From contig NZ_KB904816.1 in the NCBI RefSeq assembly GCF_000380185.1, forward strand, positions 62,001 through 126,000: DNA of 64,000 bases. Reading direction: 5' to 3'. The stretch is from Thiofilum flexile DSM 14609. Its GTDB lineage: Bacteria; Pseudomonadota; Gammaproteobacteria; Thiotrichales; Thiotrichaceae. Under the pieces are notes generated by a model, which made no database searches, was not told where the DNA came from, and worked only from the letters and a program-made list of their open reading frames with translations. The translations under genes were made by a program, and so were the position numbers. This document shows positions 52,188 through 61,514 of the stretch, piece after piece (position 1 is the first letter of the stretch; each line of letters starts with the position of its first letter).

Positions 52188-52883
52188 ATGATAAAACGTT
52201 TTAAGGGCTGGCCTCTATGGTTTTGGCTCGTATTTTGGGGCAGCTTTAGTGGTGGTTTGCACGCAGAGGGGACACTACTCGGATCTGTGGTAGGGGTGCA
52301 TGATGGTGATACCATTACTCTACTCACCTTTAATTATCAGACAGTCAAAATACGCCTATCCCAAATCGATGCACCCGAAAAACGTCAAGCCTTTGGGGAA
52401 GTATCCAAACAAAGACTAGCTAAACGTTTAATGTATGAGACGGTAAAGATTGAAATAGAAACCACAGATAAATATGGGCGTATAACCGGAAAAGTCTTAT
52501 TAAATGGTCGGGATATTAATCGCGAGCAAATTGAGCAGGGGATGGCATGGGTTTATACCCAATACGCGCATGATCAGGATTATGTTAGTGCTCAAGAGCG
52601 AGCACAACGCGCCAAATTAGGGCTATGGCAGGATAAAAAACCGACACCCCCGTGGGTTTATAGGCATAGTGATGCAAACAAACCCAAAGCAACCCCACAT
52701 CCTGCAGAGCCTAAAAAATCATTTTGGTCGGGTTGGTGGGGGAGTGGTTGTGAGAAAAAGACCTGTGCTGAAATGAGTTCTTGTGCAGAAGCTAAACGCT
52801 ATTTGCATGAATGTAAGCTCAAGCGCTTAGATGCGGATAAAAACGGTATTCCCTGCGAGAGTTTATGCCGAAGTCAGAAATAG
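52188..52883 (+). CDS. Secreted staphylococcal-nuclease-type nuclease with excalibur domain
   Basis: The 231-residue protein has a signal peptide (WPLWFWLVFWGSFSGGLHAE) and an SNase domain (about 28-150) with VHDGDTITLL, IRLSQIDAPEKRQAFG (catalytic Arg) and TDKYGRITGKVLLNG. A linker leads to a C-terminal excalibur domain (CAEMSSCAEAKRYLHEC, DADKNGIPCESLC), a calcium-binding DxDxDGxxCE-type motif. It should be a Ca2+-dependent nuclease acting on DNA/RNA outside the cytoplasm. Confidence 0.92.
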   Translation: MIKRFKGWPLWFWLVFWGSFSGGLHAEGTLLGSVVGVHDGDTITLLTFNYQTVKIRLSQIDAPEKRQAFGEVSKQRLAKRLMYETVKIEIETTDKYGRITGKVLLNGRDINREQIEQGMAWVYTQYAHDQDYVSAQERAQRAKLGLWQDKKPTPPWVYRHSDANKPKATPHPAEPKKSFWSGWWGSGCEKKTCAEMSSCAEAKRYLHECKLKRLDADKNGIPCESLCRSQK

Positions 52884-52893
52884 GGATTGCTAC

Positions 52894-52926
52894 AAAAACC
52901 ATTGAGTATGACTCCCAATGGTTTTT
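52894..52926. terminator. Bidirectional terminator hairpin
   Basis: AAAAACCATTG (52894-52904) pairs with CAATGGTTTTT (52916-52926). A-tract and T-tract on either side let it serve the convergent nuclease and YadA-anchor genes. Confidence 0.88.
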
Positions 52927-52953
52927 GCTTGGTCTAGTTTAATAGGGCGGGCG

Positions 52954-53775
52954 TTACCAGCCGAAGCCCAGACCCATATTCACCGCACTGGTATTTCCTG
53001 CAACACCGCCGCCAAACGAAATAGCAGCATTCTTGCCAACTTGTGCTTGATAACGCGCACTTAGAGCTTGGGTATCACCGAAAGAGGCAACCCCAACCCC
53101 GAATTGATGGGGTTTATTAGGAATAGTCGGGATATTACTAGAGGCCATGCTAATAGCGATACCGCGTTCATGGGTATCAAGGCGTTTATCTAGACCATCA
53201 ATGCGCTCAATTTGACTCCGTAAACTAGAGTTTAAATGATTCACACCAATGGAACCATCGGCAATATCAGAGCCGGTGATGGCGGTAGTTTGAAATAGAG
53301 CCGCAGTGGTTTTAGTACCTAGAATAATGGCTTGAGTGGCTTGATTAAAGCGATCTAGGCTTAAAGTACCGAGTGCGATATTGCTATTTTGGATCGTATT
53401 GGCAGCAATTTTACCGCCTTGGATCGTGCCATTCGCAATTTTATTGTTGGTGACAGCGCCTTCTTGTAGAGCCGCGTTATCTACCGAGGCATTGCCTAAT
53501 TCATCTGCCCCAATCGCATTCGTGCCAATTTGGGTACTGGTTAATGTATTTGCAGCTAAATCTCCTCCTTGTAGGCTGCCATTTTTAACTTTACTGCTGT
53601 CAATGGAGTCTGCCGCCATATGGTTGAGAGTAACCTTACCTGTTAGCAAGTCTACTTTTTGGGTAGTACCTTGTACCATACCTTCCCCCGCTGCTGAAAC
53701 TAAACTAGGGGTGGTGAATAGTAGGCTACTGATAACTAAGGCTAAATAACCCGTTTTATGAGCGAATGTGACCAT
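52954..53775 (-). CDS. Short YadA-anchor surface protein
   Basis: I chose Met 53775, preceded by AAGGAAG; the longer frame would place this site inside the gene. The 273-residue protein has a signal peptide and a region (about 40-155) of repeated NGxxxGxxIAxNT-like units (KNGSLQGGDLAANT, ANGTIQGGKIAANTI). A heptad segment (RSQIERIDGLDKRLDTHERG) leads to a C-terminal beta-rich region ending FGW. The last 60 residues fit the YadA trimeric-autotransporter anchor. It lacks a head domain, so it would be a short outer-membrane stalk. Confidence 0.78.
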   Translation of the reverse strand: MVTFAHKTGYLALVISSLLFTTPSLVSAAGEGMVQGTTQKVDLLTGKVTLNHMAADSIDSSKVKNGSLQGGDLAANTLTSTQIGTNAIGADELGNASVDNAALQEGAVTNNKIANGTIQGGKIAANTIQNSNIALGTLSLDRFNQATQAIILGTKTTAALFQTTAITGSDIADGSIGVNHLNSSLRSQIERIDGLDKRLDTHERGIAISMASSNIPTIPNKPHQFGVGVASFGDTQALSARYQAQVGKNAAISFGGGVAGNTSAVNMGLGFGW

Positions 53776-53972
53776 TATTACTTCCTTATCGTTGATAGTC
53801 ATTAATCCAATACGACAGACATTATAGTGTGAAGTTTACAAATTTGTGATAAACCGATTAATAGTGGTTATAAAAAGTACAGGGTGTTTAACGTAGTTCT
53901 TATAAGCCAGCTATTTGTATACTATTAGATAGAGTGTTTGAAATATCGGTTCAATCAATGAGGAGGATGGTG

Positions 53973-54731
53973 ATGAAAACAGTGAATACATGGATAGTGG
54001 GTCTAGGTCTGGCTCTAGGGTCAACCGCTTATGCAGCCGGTACCGCAGTGACTTATCAGGTGGATGGCAAGGATTACGAAGGTTATTACAGCAAGGCATC
54101 GGATAAGGCTCCGTTAGTACTGTTAATTCATGATTGGGATGGTCTCACCGATTATGAAAAGAAACGTTCAGATATGCTCACAGAGCTGGGCTATAACGTG
54201 TTTGCGGTCGATTTATTCGGTAAAGGTGTACGTCCGGCTGAAATAGAGGAGCGTAAGCGCTTAACCGGCGAGTTGTATAAAGATCGCGCTAAAATGCGTA
54301 CTTTAATGCAGGGTGCTCTCGATACCGCTAAAGCCCAAGGGGGCGATGTGAACAATGCTGTCGCTATGGGCTATTGTTTTGGGGGTGCTGCAACATTAGA
54401 GCTAGCCCGTTCCGGTACTGATTTAAAAGGGTTTGCCTCGTTTCATGGGGGGCTAACGACACCTGAAGGTGAGGATTACAAAAATACCAAAGGTGAAGTT
54501 TTGGTTATGCATGGAACGGCTGATGATGCCGTAACCATGGATGATTTCGCAGCATTAGCTAAAGAGTTAGAAAAAACCGGCATTAAACACGAAATGGTGA
54601 CTTATAGTGGTGCGCCTCATGCGTTTACTGTATTTGGTTCTGAGCGTTATCGCGAAGATGCGGATAAAAAATCATGGGCTTTATTCCAAGATTTTTTAAA
54701 AGATCGATTACAGCCCACCTCCGCTAACTAA
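53973..54731 (+). CDS. Secreted dienelactone hydrolase family protein
   Basis: I chose ATG 53973, six bases past AGGAGG. The 252-residue product has a signal peptide (ending AYAAG) and an alpha/beta-hydrolase fold. The catalytic triad of the dienelactone hydrolase family is visible: Cys in MGYCFGGAATLELA, Asp in HGTADDAV and His in GAPHAFTVFG, with LLIHDWDGLTDYEK for the early strand. It should act on an ester or lactone in the periplasm. Substrate unknown. Confidence 0.92.
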   Translation: MKTVNTWIVGLGLALGSTAYAAGTAVTYQVDGKDYEGYYSKASDKAPLVLLIHDWDGLTDYEKKRSDMLTELGYNVFAVDLFGKGVRPAEIEERKRLTGELYKDRAKMRTLMQGALDTAKAQGGDVNNAVAMGYCFGGAATLELARSGTDLKGFASFHGGLTTPEGEDYKNTKGEVLVMHGTADDAVTMDDFAALAKELEKTGIKHEMVTYSGAPHAFTVFGSERYREDADKKSWALFQDFLKDRLQPTSAN

Positions 54732-54795
54732 AATAAATCGTTGCAGAGGGAACTTATAAAAGTTCTTTAGTTCCAAACTCAAGTCTATTTTAGCT

Positions 54796-54821
54796 GGGGG
54801 AGATTCTAGTCCCCCCGTTTT
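54796..54821 (+). terminator. Probable Rho-independent terminator
   Basis: GGGGGA (54796-54801) pairs with TCCCCC (54810-54815), followed by CGTTTT. It lies about 65 bases past the hydrolase stop. Confidence 0.65.
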
Positions 54822-54957
54822 ATGGTGTTAGTGTCAACTATTTCCCTCACAGCGCGTCAAATTAAGTAACAAGTCGTTACTCCTGTAGGTAAGGGGAGAT
54901 AATGGTGGCACTGAAGTCAAAGTGCTTAATGTATTGTATGTCAAGGAGAACCCCTAT

Positions 54958-55497
54958 ATGACAACCCTTAAAAAATTAGCATTGGCATCCTTACTCCCCC
55001 TGTTGGTCTGGAGTGCCACATCCCATGCGTGGGGCGAACCCTCAGGTAGTGAGGTCGATCGTATTGATGGCGGTGTAGTGAGTATCGAGGCGGTACCTAC
55101 TAATACCCCACCCCCTTATAACTATCGTCCAGAGCGTCCGATGCGTCCTGATCGTCCCTATCGTCCAAACCGTCCGGGACGTTATGACCCTGATTATGAG
55201 CGGGAGCGCCGTGAGTTTCCTATGCACAGCCGTCGCATTGATGATCGTCAACATCGTCAAGCAAGTCGGATTGAAAATGCGTATCGTGAAGGACGTTTAA
55301 CACGTTCAGGCTATATGCAACTAAAAAGAGAACAAAACGATATACATTATATTGAGGCTTCGATGAAATCCGATATGCGTTTAAGTCGTCGTGAGATTGC
55401 GCGTTTAGATGCATTATTAGATCGCGCTGCCGACAATTTTAGGGCATTGAGTAGTCGGCGTTATGAACCCCCCCGTTATAATCCGCCAAGATATTAA
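54958..55497 (+). CDS. Secreted Arg/Pro-rich protein
   Basis: I chose ATG 54958, nine bases after AAGGAG. The 179-residue product has a signal peptide (to about TSHAWG), then a repetitive low-complexity stretch with RPERPMRPDRPYRPNRPG, and a charged helical segment (QHRQASRIENAYREGRL). The C-terminus is again Arg/Pro/Tyr-rich (YEPPRYNPPRY). The strongly basic region could bind nucleic acid, polysaccharide or the envelope. No family recognised. Confidence 0.75.
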   Translation: MTTLKKLALASLLPLLVWSATSHAWGEPSGSEVDRIDGGVVSIEAVPTNTPPPYNYRPERPMRPDRPYRPNRPGRYDPDYERERREFPMHSRRIDDRQHRQASRIENAYREGRLTRSGYMQLKREQNDIHYIEASMKSDMRLSRREIARLDALLDRAADNFRALSSRRYEPPRYNPPRY

Positions 55498-55568
55498 GCT
55501 CATTCGCTAACTTGTTTGCATTTTATCCATCCCTTGCATTCATTCGCCGTGATTGAATGCTAGTTTTA

Positions 55569-55605
55569 GGGTAAGTTTTTTCACCGGAGAATTTACCCTT
55601 TTTTT
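55569..55605 (+). terminator. Rho-independent terminator
   Basis: GGGTAA (55569-55574) pairs with TTACCC (55593-55598), followed by seven T residues. It follows the Arg/Pro-rich gene by about 70 bases. Confidence 0.7.
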
Positions 55606-55692
55606 CTGCTTCTTTCATGATGAACATTGATTCAGAGCTTCTTTTGCCTATAAGCTTTTAGCCATTTCTGAATTAAGTGCTTAGAGTCTTGT

Positions 55693-56940
55693 ATGAGTAA
55701 CCCCCCTAGTTGTGATTTTTTGCCCGTGAATACTTTCACCGTTGATCAGGCTCAAATCCGTATATTACAAACCATTAAACCCATCAAAGAAAGCGAGACC
55801 CTTGAGTTAACACAAGCATTAGGACGGGTGTTAGCACAGGCTATTATCGCACCTTTTGATGTGCCCCCTTATCGCAATTCGGCTATGGATGGTTATGCAG
55901 TCAAGAGCCAAGGCCAAACGCAAGGTTTGCAACAATTTCGTATGATTGGCAAATCATTCGCCGGTCATCCCTATCAAGGCTCGGTCGGGGCGGGTGAGTG
56001 TGTACGCATTATGACCGGGGCGGTGGTGCCAGAGGGGGCGGATGCGGTGCTTATGCAGGAGGAGGTTATAGTTCAAGGTGAACTAATTGAGTATCAAGGT
56101 AGTGTAAGACTTAAGCAACATATTCGTCATCCGGGTGAGGATTTAGCCCAAGGCTCGGAAGTGCTTGCTAGTGGGCGAGTACTTAATGCGGCTGATTTAG
56201 GATTGATCGCCTCGTTAGGAATAGGACAGGTAACGGTATGGCGTAAACCGAAGGTGGCTATTATCTCGACTGGCGATGAATTAAAACCTATAGGACAAAC
56301 GCTGAATGCGGGGCAAATTTATGATAGCAATCGTTATACGCTGCGTGGATTATTACAACGTTTAGCGGTGGAGGTGCTGGATATTGGCATAGTACCTGAT
56401 GATCCTGAGTTATTGGAGGCAACTTTTAAGTCGGCGCTACAACAGGCGGATGTATTGATTAGTTCTGGGGGCGTATCAGTGGGGGAGGCTGATTATGTCA
56501 CCCGTTTATTAGAGCAATTAGGACAAATTGATTTTTGGAAAATTGCTATGAAGCCTGGCAAGCCCTTAGCGTTTGGACGTTTAGGTGAGTGTGCTTTTTT
56601 TGGTTTACCGGGCAATCCCGTATCAACCATGGTCACTTTTCTCGTATTAGTGCGTCCGGCTTTATTAACTTTAGGTCACTATCCGGTAAAGCCTTTAGCC
56701 ATGACGCAAGCTAAGTTATTAAGTCCAGTGAGAAAAGCCGTTGGACGCCAAGATTATCAGCGGGGTATTTGCCATCAAGATGATACGGGGCAATGGTGGG
56801 TGCAAAGTACCGGGTTACAAGAATCCCATGTTCTGCGTTCTATGAGTCTGGCTAATTGTTTTATAGTGTTAGCGCGTGAGTGGAGTAATATAGAGGAGGG
56901 GGCTGAGGTGCCTATTGTTCTATTTGAAGGGCTGTTTTAA
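55693..56940 (+). CDS. moeA: Molybdopterin molybdenumtransferase MoeA
   Basis: The 415-residue enzyme inserts molybdenum into adenylylated molybdopterin. RNSAMDGYAV, GAGECVRIMTGAVVPEGADAV, IISTGDELKP, YDSNRYTLRG, SSGGVSVGEADYV, KPGKPLAFGRL and FGLPGNPVSTM give all four family domains. No mog or moaB gene is adjacent. It seems to be a single-gene unit. Confidence 0.96.
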   Translation: MSNPPSCDFLPVNTFTVDQAQIRILQTIKPIKESETLELTQALGRVLAQAIIAPFDVPPYRNSAMDGYAVKSQGQTQGLQQFRMIGKSFAGHPYQGSVGAGECVRIMTGAVVPEGADAVLMQEEVIVQGELIEYQGSVRLKQHIRHPGEDLAQGSEVLASGRVLNAADLGLIASLGIGQVTVWRKPKVAIISTGDELKPIGQTLNAGQIYDSNRYTLRGLLQRLAVEVLDIGIVPDDPELLEATFKSALQQADVLISSGGVSVGEADYVTRLLEQLGQIDFWKIAMKPGKPLAFGRLGECAFFGLPGNPVSTMVTFLVLVRPALLTLGHYPVKPLAMTQAKLLSPVRKAVGRQDYQRGICHQDDTGQWWVQSTGLQESHVLRSMSLANCFIVLAREWSNIEEGAEVPIVLFEGLF

Positions 56941-57174
56941 GTTAGGAGATGATATTTATTCATTTGTACTATTTCATCTGTTGTCCTTATGAGTTATCAT
57001 AAATAAAATGTATAATATAGTATAGGCTTAGTCTAATAGCGCCTCATTAACAGATGTCAGGTAGAGTACGGTGTCATTGTGGTGTGTTTAAGCTTAGCTC
57101 AAAGTGGGAAAGTTGAGTGTTTCTCTCTTTAATTACTCGCTAATAAGTTATAAAAATAATGTAGGAGAGCCATA

Positions 57175-60100
57175 ATGCTGGTGTTTCAGTCGGGACATGA
57201 GCCTTACAGATGGAACAACATAGTACCGCTAATTTTCCCTGTTTCTATGTGGTTAGTATTGGGGTTATTGCTAATACTCTTTCTTACACCAAATGCATGG
57301 GCAGCAGGTCAGGTATTAGAGTATGGTGTTAAGCGTAGCACCGATGGGCGTTATCATATCTATATGCGCCCAACGACCGCCATTAGTGGGGATAATAATA
57401 TTAACTTTGCAGGCCAAGTGACCCTTAAAGTACCCACGGGTACGGGTGCGAATCAGTTTGTGCCGAGCAATATAACCTCCACTATCACGGGCGTGACTTG
57501 GACTTTATCTTCACGTGTCAATGCACCTACGGAAAATCCACAAGTAGATTTCTTATCCTTCACCTTTGAACCCATGGGTAGTCGGAATTTTACTTGGCAG
57601 CCCGGTGTGGAGCTAGAGGTTTTTAACTTTTCTAATCCCAATACTTGTTCGGGGTCGGTTGCCTTAATAGATAATACGGAGCCATTTGCGATTTGGCCTA
57701 ACTCTGTTAATACCAATCCCGGTAATCAGTTCACCAATTTAGGCTGGGGGGATTATTCGATGAATAATTACCTTGGCAACTATCTAGCGTCGGTGCGCTG
57801 TAATGCGAATAATAATCCAGTTATTACGAGTAATGGTGGCGGTGATAGTGCCGCCTTTAATGTATCGGAAAATCAAGTATATGCCACAACAGTAACGGCT
57901 ACAGATCAAGATAATGATACCCTGAGTTTTAGTATTACTGGGGGCGTAGATCAGGCTCTATTTAGCATTCATCCTGTGACTGGGGTGTTAAACTTTTTGT
58001 CTACTCCCACAGTTGATCAACCTAAAGATAGTAATGGCGATAATATCTATCATGTGCAAGTCCATGTGAGTGATGGTCAAGGGGGCGTGGACTATCAGGA
58101 TTTGGCTATTACCGTTAGAGCTTCGGATCAATATAAAGTATTAGAGTATACCGTGCGCCGCTCTGCGAGTGACGGACGTTATCATGTCTATATGCGTCCC
58201 ACTCGTAACCCAACTGCCGGATTAAATTATAGTCTAACCGGACAGATTACTTTGGTTGCCCCTACGGGTGAGCAATTTAAAGTCAGTGATTTAAGATCCG
58301 AAGTTGCTAATGTCGTGTGGTCGCAGAATTCACGGGTGACTGCGCCTTCTGAAAATCCACAAGCGGATTATTTATCTTTCACGTTTAACCCTTATGGACA
58401 TCAGTATTTTAACTGGCAAGCGGGTGTTGAAGTCGACATATTCAGCTTTGCCAATGGCAGCACTACTTGTAGCGGGTCAGTGAAGGTTATGGAAAACTCC
58501 GACGCCTTTGCTCAATATCCAAACTCAGCTAATACACGTCCCGCCAATCAGTTTACCAACTTAGGCTGGGGGCCTTCTTCTGCAAATAACTATCTAGGCA
58601 ACTATGGTAATCCAGTAGATTGTCGCAATAATAATCCGCCAGTGATTACCAGTAATGGGGGTGGGGATAGTGCAGATATTAGTGTTGCTGACCAGCGCAG
58701 TGCTGTGACTACGGTGACGGCGACTGATCCTGATAATGACACCTTAACTTATTCGATCGTAGGTGGGGTAGATGCAGGATTATTTTTGATTAATCCCAGT
58801 ACGGGCGCGTTAGTTTTCAGTAGCCCACCCAGCTTTGATAATCCTCAGGATGCTAATCGTGATAATAGCTATTTAGTTAATGTCCAAGTGAGTGATGGTT
58901 ATGGGGGGATTGACCAACAAAATCTCACTGTGACCGTGACTAAATCGGATGTGTATAAGGTATTAGAATATACCGTGCGTCGCTCTGCTAGTGATGGACG
59001 CTATCATGTCTATATGCGTCCTACCCGCGATCCTAATGTAGGGAAAAATTATAACTTAACTGGGCAAATTACTTTAACCGTACCTACTGGTACGGATGCA
59101 GCCGGTAATCGATTTGTTGCTGAGGATTTAAGGTCAGAAGTAGCGGATGTAGTGTGGGCACAGACTTCACGTAAAGATGCCCCTACTGAAAATCCACAGG
59201 TTGATTATTTATCTTTCACTTTCTCTCCCTATGGACATCAAAACTTTAATTGGCAAGCTGGTGCTGAAATCGATATGTTCAGTTTTGCCAATAATAGTAA
59301 GACTTGTGAGGGTTTGGTGAAGGTGATGGAAAATTCCGACCCCTTTGCTCAATATCCAAACTCAGCCAATACACGCCCCACCAATCAATTTACCAACTTA
59401 GGTTGGGGAACGGTCACCTCGAATAACTACCTAGGTAACTATGGTGATCCTGTGGATTGCCGTAATAATACGCCACCCGTGATTACCAGTAATGGCGGGG
59501 GCGATACGGCCACTATTCGTGTATTAGAGAATACAACCGCAGTAACCACCGTCACCGCAACAGATGTGGATAATGATACCCTGACCTTTAGTATTACGGG
59601 TGGAGTGGATGCGGCTAAATTCGCTTTAGATCCTACTAGTGGCGTATTAAAGTTTATTACAGCCCCAGATTATGAGAATCCGACGGATGCTAATCAAGAC
59701 AATCACTATGAGTTAGAAGTGCTAGTCATCGATGGTAAGGGGGGAGAGGATCGCCAAGTCATTACCGTGATTGTGGATGATGTGTTTGAGAACTTACCCC
59801 CTATTATTATCAGTGATGGTGGGGGTGATATTGCCAATATTTCGGTCATTGAAGGACGCACTCATGCGACTACCGTGGTTGCTACCGATGGCAATAATGA
59901 TGTCTTGGCTTATAGTATTATTGGCGGTGTTGATGCCGCTAAGTTTACTATTGACTCTGTGACTGGGGTGTTAAGTTTCACTTCGCCACCTTCTATGGGC
60001 GGAGATGCACCTTGGGGGGATGTCTTTTTGCCGCCGGGTGATGCGGATGTGAATAATGTCTATGAGGTCATAGTCAAGGTGGTTGACCCTCATGGGGCTT

Positions 60101-60924
60101 CTGATAGCCAAGTCATTAATCTTAAATTGATTAGTGGCTTAGTATTGCAGCTACAAGTACGTGCTTGGTTACAAGGCGCTTTTGACCCTAATACCCAAAT
60201 GATGCGGGATAGCTTACGGGTGAAGGGGTTGCTACCTTTACGCCAACCTTTTAATATGCCGCCCTTTATTTATCAAGGCACTGAAGTCTTATCCGCAAGC
60301 CTATTACTCGAAGAAGGTTTTGATGCCCCCGTCGATTGGGTATTACTCCAATTACGCAGTGCAACCTCACCGGAGGCCGTATTATGGAGTAAAGCTGCCC
60401 TCCTTCAACGGGATGGGGATATTGTCGACCCATCGACAGGTAATACTCGTATTATGGTTGAGAATGCTCCTGCCGGTAAGTATTACTTAGCGGTACAACA
60501 TCGGAATCATTTAGGTGTGATTAGTGCGGCTACCGTGCTCTTGGAAAATACCACGGCGACTTGGTATGACTTTGGGTTACCAACGGCTGCCGTAATGGGC
60601 AATTATTCACGCCTAATCGGTGCGGGTAAAGCATTCTTATGGGCGGGTGATGCTAACTATGATCAGAAAGTGGTTGCTAGTAGTACCGATGTCATGACGG
60701 ATTTAAGTATGATGCGTAACGCAATTATAGGTGCTACGGGTAATAATACCGCTAGCGCCAATTATAAGCTCAATGCCTATCAAGTGACGGACTTTAACTT
60801 AGATGGTATAACGACTTTTAATGGTCCCATGAATGATCTAAACGTGTTAGTAACCAATATACTCACCTACCCGGCGAATAGTAACAAGTCAGGTGATTAT
60901 ATTGTCATAGGTAATCTACCTTAA
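57175..60924 (+). CDS. Large repeat surface protein with cadherin-like domains
   Basis: The 1249-residue protein has a long signal peptide (cleavage near NAWA|AG). Three units of about 275 residues follow. Each pairs a domain of unknown family (VLEYTVRRSASDGRYHVYMR ... NQFTNLGWG ... NNYLGNYG) with a cadherin-like domain (VTTVTATDxDNDTLxxSIxGGVD). A fourth cadherin-like domain (about 875-985) precedes a unique region and a C-terminal part with Ca2+-loop-like DANYDQ and DFNLDG stretches, dockerin-like. It is likely extracellular, calcium-binding and adhesive. GTAGGAG precedes the ATG. Confidence 0.85.
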   Translation: MLVFQSGHEPYRWNNIVPLIFPVSMWLVLGLLLILFLTPNAWAAGQVLEYGVKRSTDGRYHIYMRPTTAISGDNNINFAGQVTLKVPTGTGANQFVPSNITSTITGVTWTLSSRVNAPTENPQVDFLSFTFEPMGSRNFTWQPGVELEVFNFSNPNTCSGSVALIDNTEPFAIWPNSVNTNPGNQFTNLGWGDYSMNNYLGNYLASVRCNANNNPVITSNGGGDSAAFNVSENQVYATTVTATDQDNDTLSFSITGGVDQALFSIHPVTGVLNFLSTPTVDQPKDSNGDNIYHVQVHVSDGQGGVDYQDLAITVRASDQYKVLEYTVRRSASDGRYHVYMRPTRNPTAGLNYSLTGQITLVAPTGEQFKVSDLRSEVANVVWSQNSRVTAPSENPQADYLSFTFNPYGHQYFNWQAGVEVDIFSFANGSTTCSGSVKVMENSDAFAQYPNSANTRPANQFTNLGWGPSSANNYLGNYGNPVDCRNNNPPVITSNGGGDSADISVADQRSAVTTVTATDPDNDTLTYSIVGGVDAGLFLINPSTGALVFSSPPSFDNPQDANRDNSYLVNVQVSDGYGGIDQQNLTVTVTKSDVYKVLEYTVRRSASDGRYHVYMRPTRDPNVGKNYNLTGQITLTVPTGTDAAGNRFVAEDLRSEVADVVWAQTSRKDAPTENPQVDYLSFTFSPYGHQNFNWQAGAEIDMFSFANNSKTCEGLVKVMENSDPFAQYPNSANTRPTNQFTNLGWGTVTSNNYLGNYGDPVDCRNNTPPVITSNGGGDTATIRVLENTTAVTTVTATDVDNDTLTFSITGGVDAAKFALDPTSGVLKFITAPDYENPTDANQDNHYELEVLVIDGKGGEDRQVITVIVDDVFENLPPIIISDGGGDIANISVIEGRTHATTVVATDGNNDVLAYSIIGGVDAAKFTIDSVTGVLSFTSPPSMGGDAPWGDVFLPPGDADVNNVYEVIVKVVDPHGASDSQVINLKLISGLVLQLQVRAWLQGAFDPNTQMMRDSLRVKGLLPLRQPFNMPPFIYQGTEVLSASLLLEEGFDAPVDWVLLQLRSATSPEAVLWSKAALLQRDGDIVDPSTGNTRIMVENAPAGKYYLAVQHRNHLGVISAATVLLENTTATWYDFGLPTAAVMGNYSRLIGAGKAFLWAGDANYDQKVVASSTDVMTDLSMMRNAIIGATGNNTASANYKLNAYQVTDFNLDGITTFNGPMNDLNVLVTNILTYPANSNKSGDYIVIGNLP
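57307..58131 (+). repeat. Surface-protein repeat unit 1
   Basis: Protein-level repeat within the surface gene: starts at GQVLEYGVKRSTDGRYHIYM. It is the most diverged of three tandem units (825 bases). Confidence 0.8.
58132..58953 (+). repeat. Surface-protein repeat unit 2
   Basis: Starts at YKVLEYTVRRSASDGRYHVY. Nearly the same length as unit 3 (822 bases), with many identical segments such as NTRPANQFTNLGWG. Confidence 0.85.
58954..59778 (+). repeat. Surface-protein repeat unit 3
   Basis: Starts at YKVLEYTVRRSASDGRYHVY and is the closest match to unit 2, suggesting the more recent duplication. Ends in the third cadherin-like domain. Confidence 0.85.
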
Positions 60925-60935
60925 AACAGATAAGA

Positions 60936-60964
60936 GGAGTCAGCATATTCTGCTGGCTCCTTTT
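60936..60964 (+). terminator. Rho-independent terminator after the surface protein
   Basis: GGAGTCAGCA (60936-60945) pairs with TGCTGGCTCC (60951-60960), with one T-G pair, then TTTT. It begins 11 bases after the stop. Confidence 0.8.
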
Positions 60965-61028
60965 GCTTTGCCTAGGCAGCCGTTTGCTCAGCAGGTAGAA
61001 TCTACGGATTGATTGGAGAATAGCCCAC

Positions 61029-61514
61029 ATGGATGCTTTTTTAAGTATAATTTTTAACTTCCCCACCATTTTCTTTACTGGATTATTGGCACTAGCCGCT
61101 ATGTTATGGCTAGCTATTATTGTGAATAAAATCAAGCCTTGGCAGTTAGACAAAATCTTGCGTACGGCACTTGGTGTGGATGAGCAGGGACAATCCCTTT
61201 CACCTTTTTTGCGCCGCTGGCAGCGTGATGGTGTACCTTTAAGTGTGGGATGGTCATTGTGGGTGGTGATTAGTTGGCTCTTAAGTGGTGTGATTACTAC
61301 CCTGTTATATCCCTATTTAACGGATAAAATGGTGGCATTAGGGGTCGCTATCATCTTATTAGTCATTATCCCTATCCTAGCAGCCGCGCCTACTTTAAAA
61401 TTGTTACCCTCGTTAAAGCCTTGGGTTGATAGCTGGGTATCAACCCAAAAGCAGCGTCTACAAGCCTTAATGGAGGCGGAGGAACGTGCTAAGCAAAGGG
61501 ATGCTGACGCTTAG
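61029..61514 (+). CDS. Small membrane protein of unknown function
   Basis: The 161-residue protein has an N-terminal membrane helix (FPTIFFTGLLALAAMLWLAI), a basic loop, two further helices (about 77-95 and 103-120), and a charged tail (KQRLQALMEAEERAKQRDAD). TTGGAGAAT precedes the ATG. The start resembles DUF1449/YqiJ-type proteins in arrangement only, and no family is assigned. Its stop overlaps the stop of the convergent aminotransferase by four bases. Confidence 0.7.
   Translation: MDAFLSIIFNFPTIFFTGLLALAAMLWLAIIVNKIKPWQLDKILRTALGVDEQGQSLSPFLRRWQRDGVPLSVGWSLWVVISWLLSGVITTLLYPYLTDKMVALGVAIILLVIIPILAAAPTLKLLPSLKPWVDSWVSTQKQRLQALMEAEERAKQRDADA

Noticed and set aside
53381-53749. Plus-strand frame opposite the YadA-anchor gene
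   Set aside because: Arises from the repeated codons of the stalk; no start signal and no similarity to a known protein.
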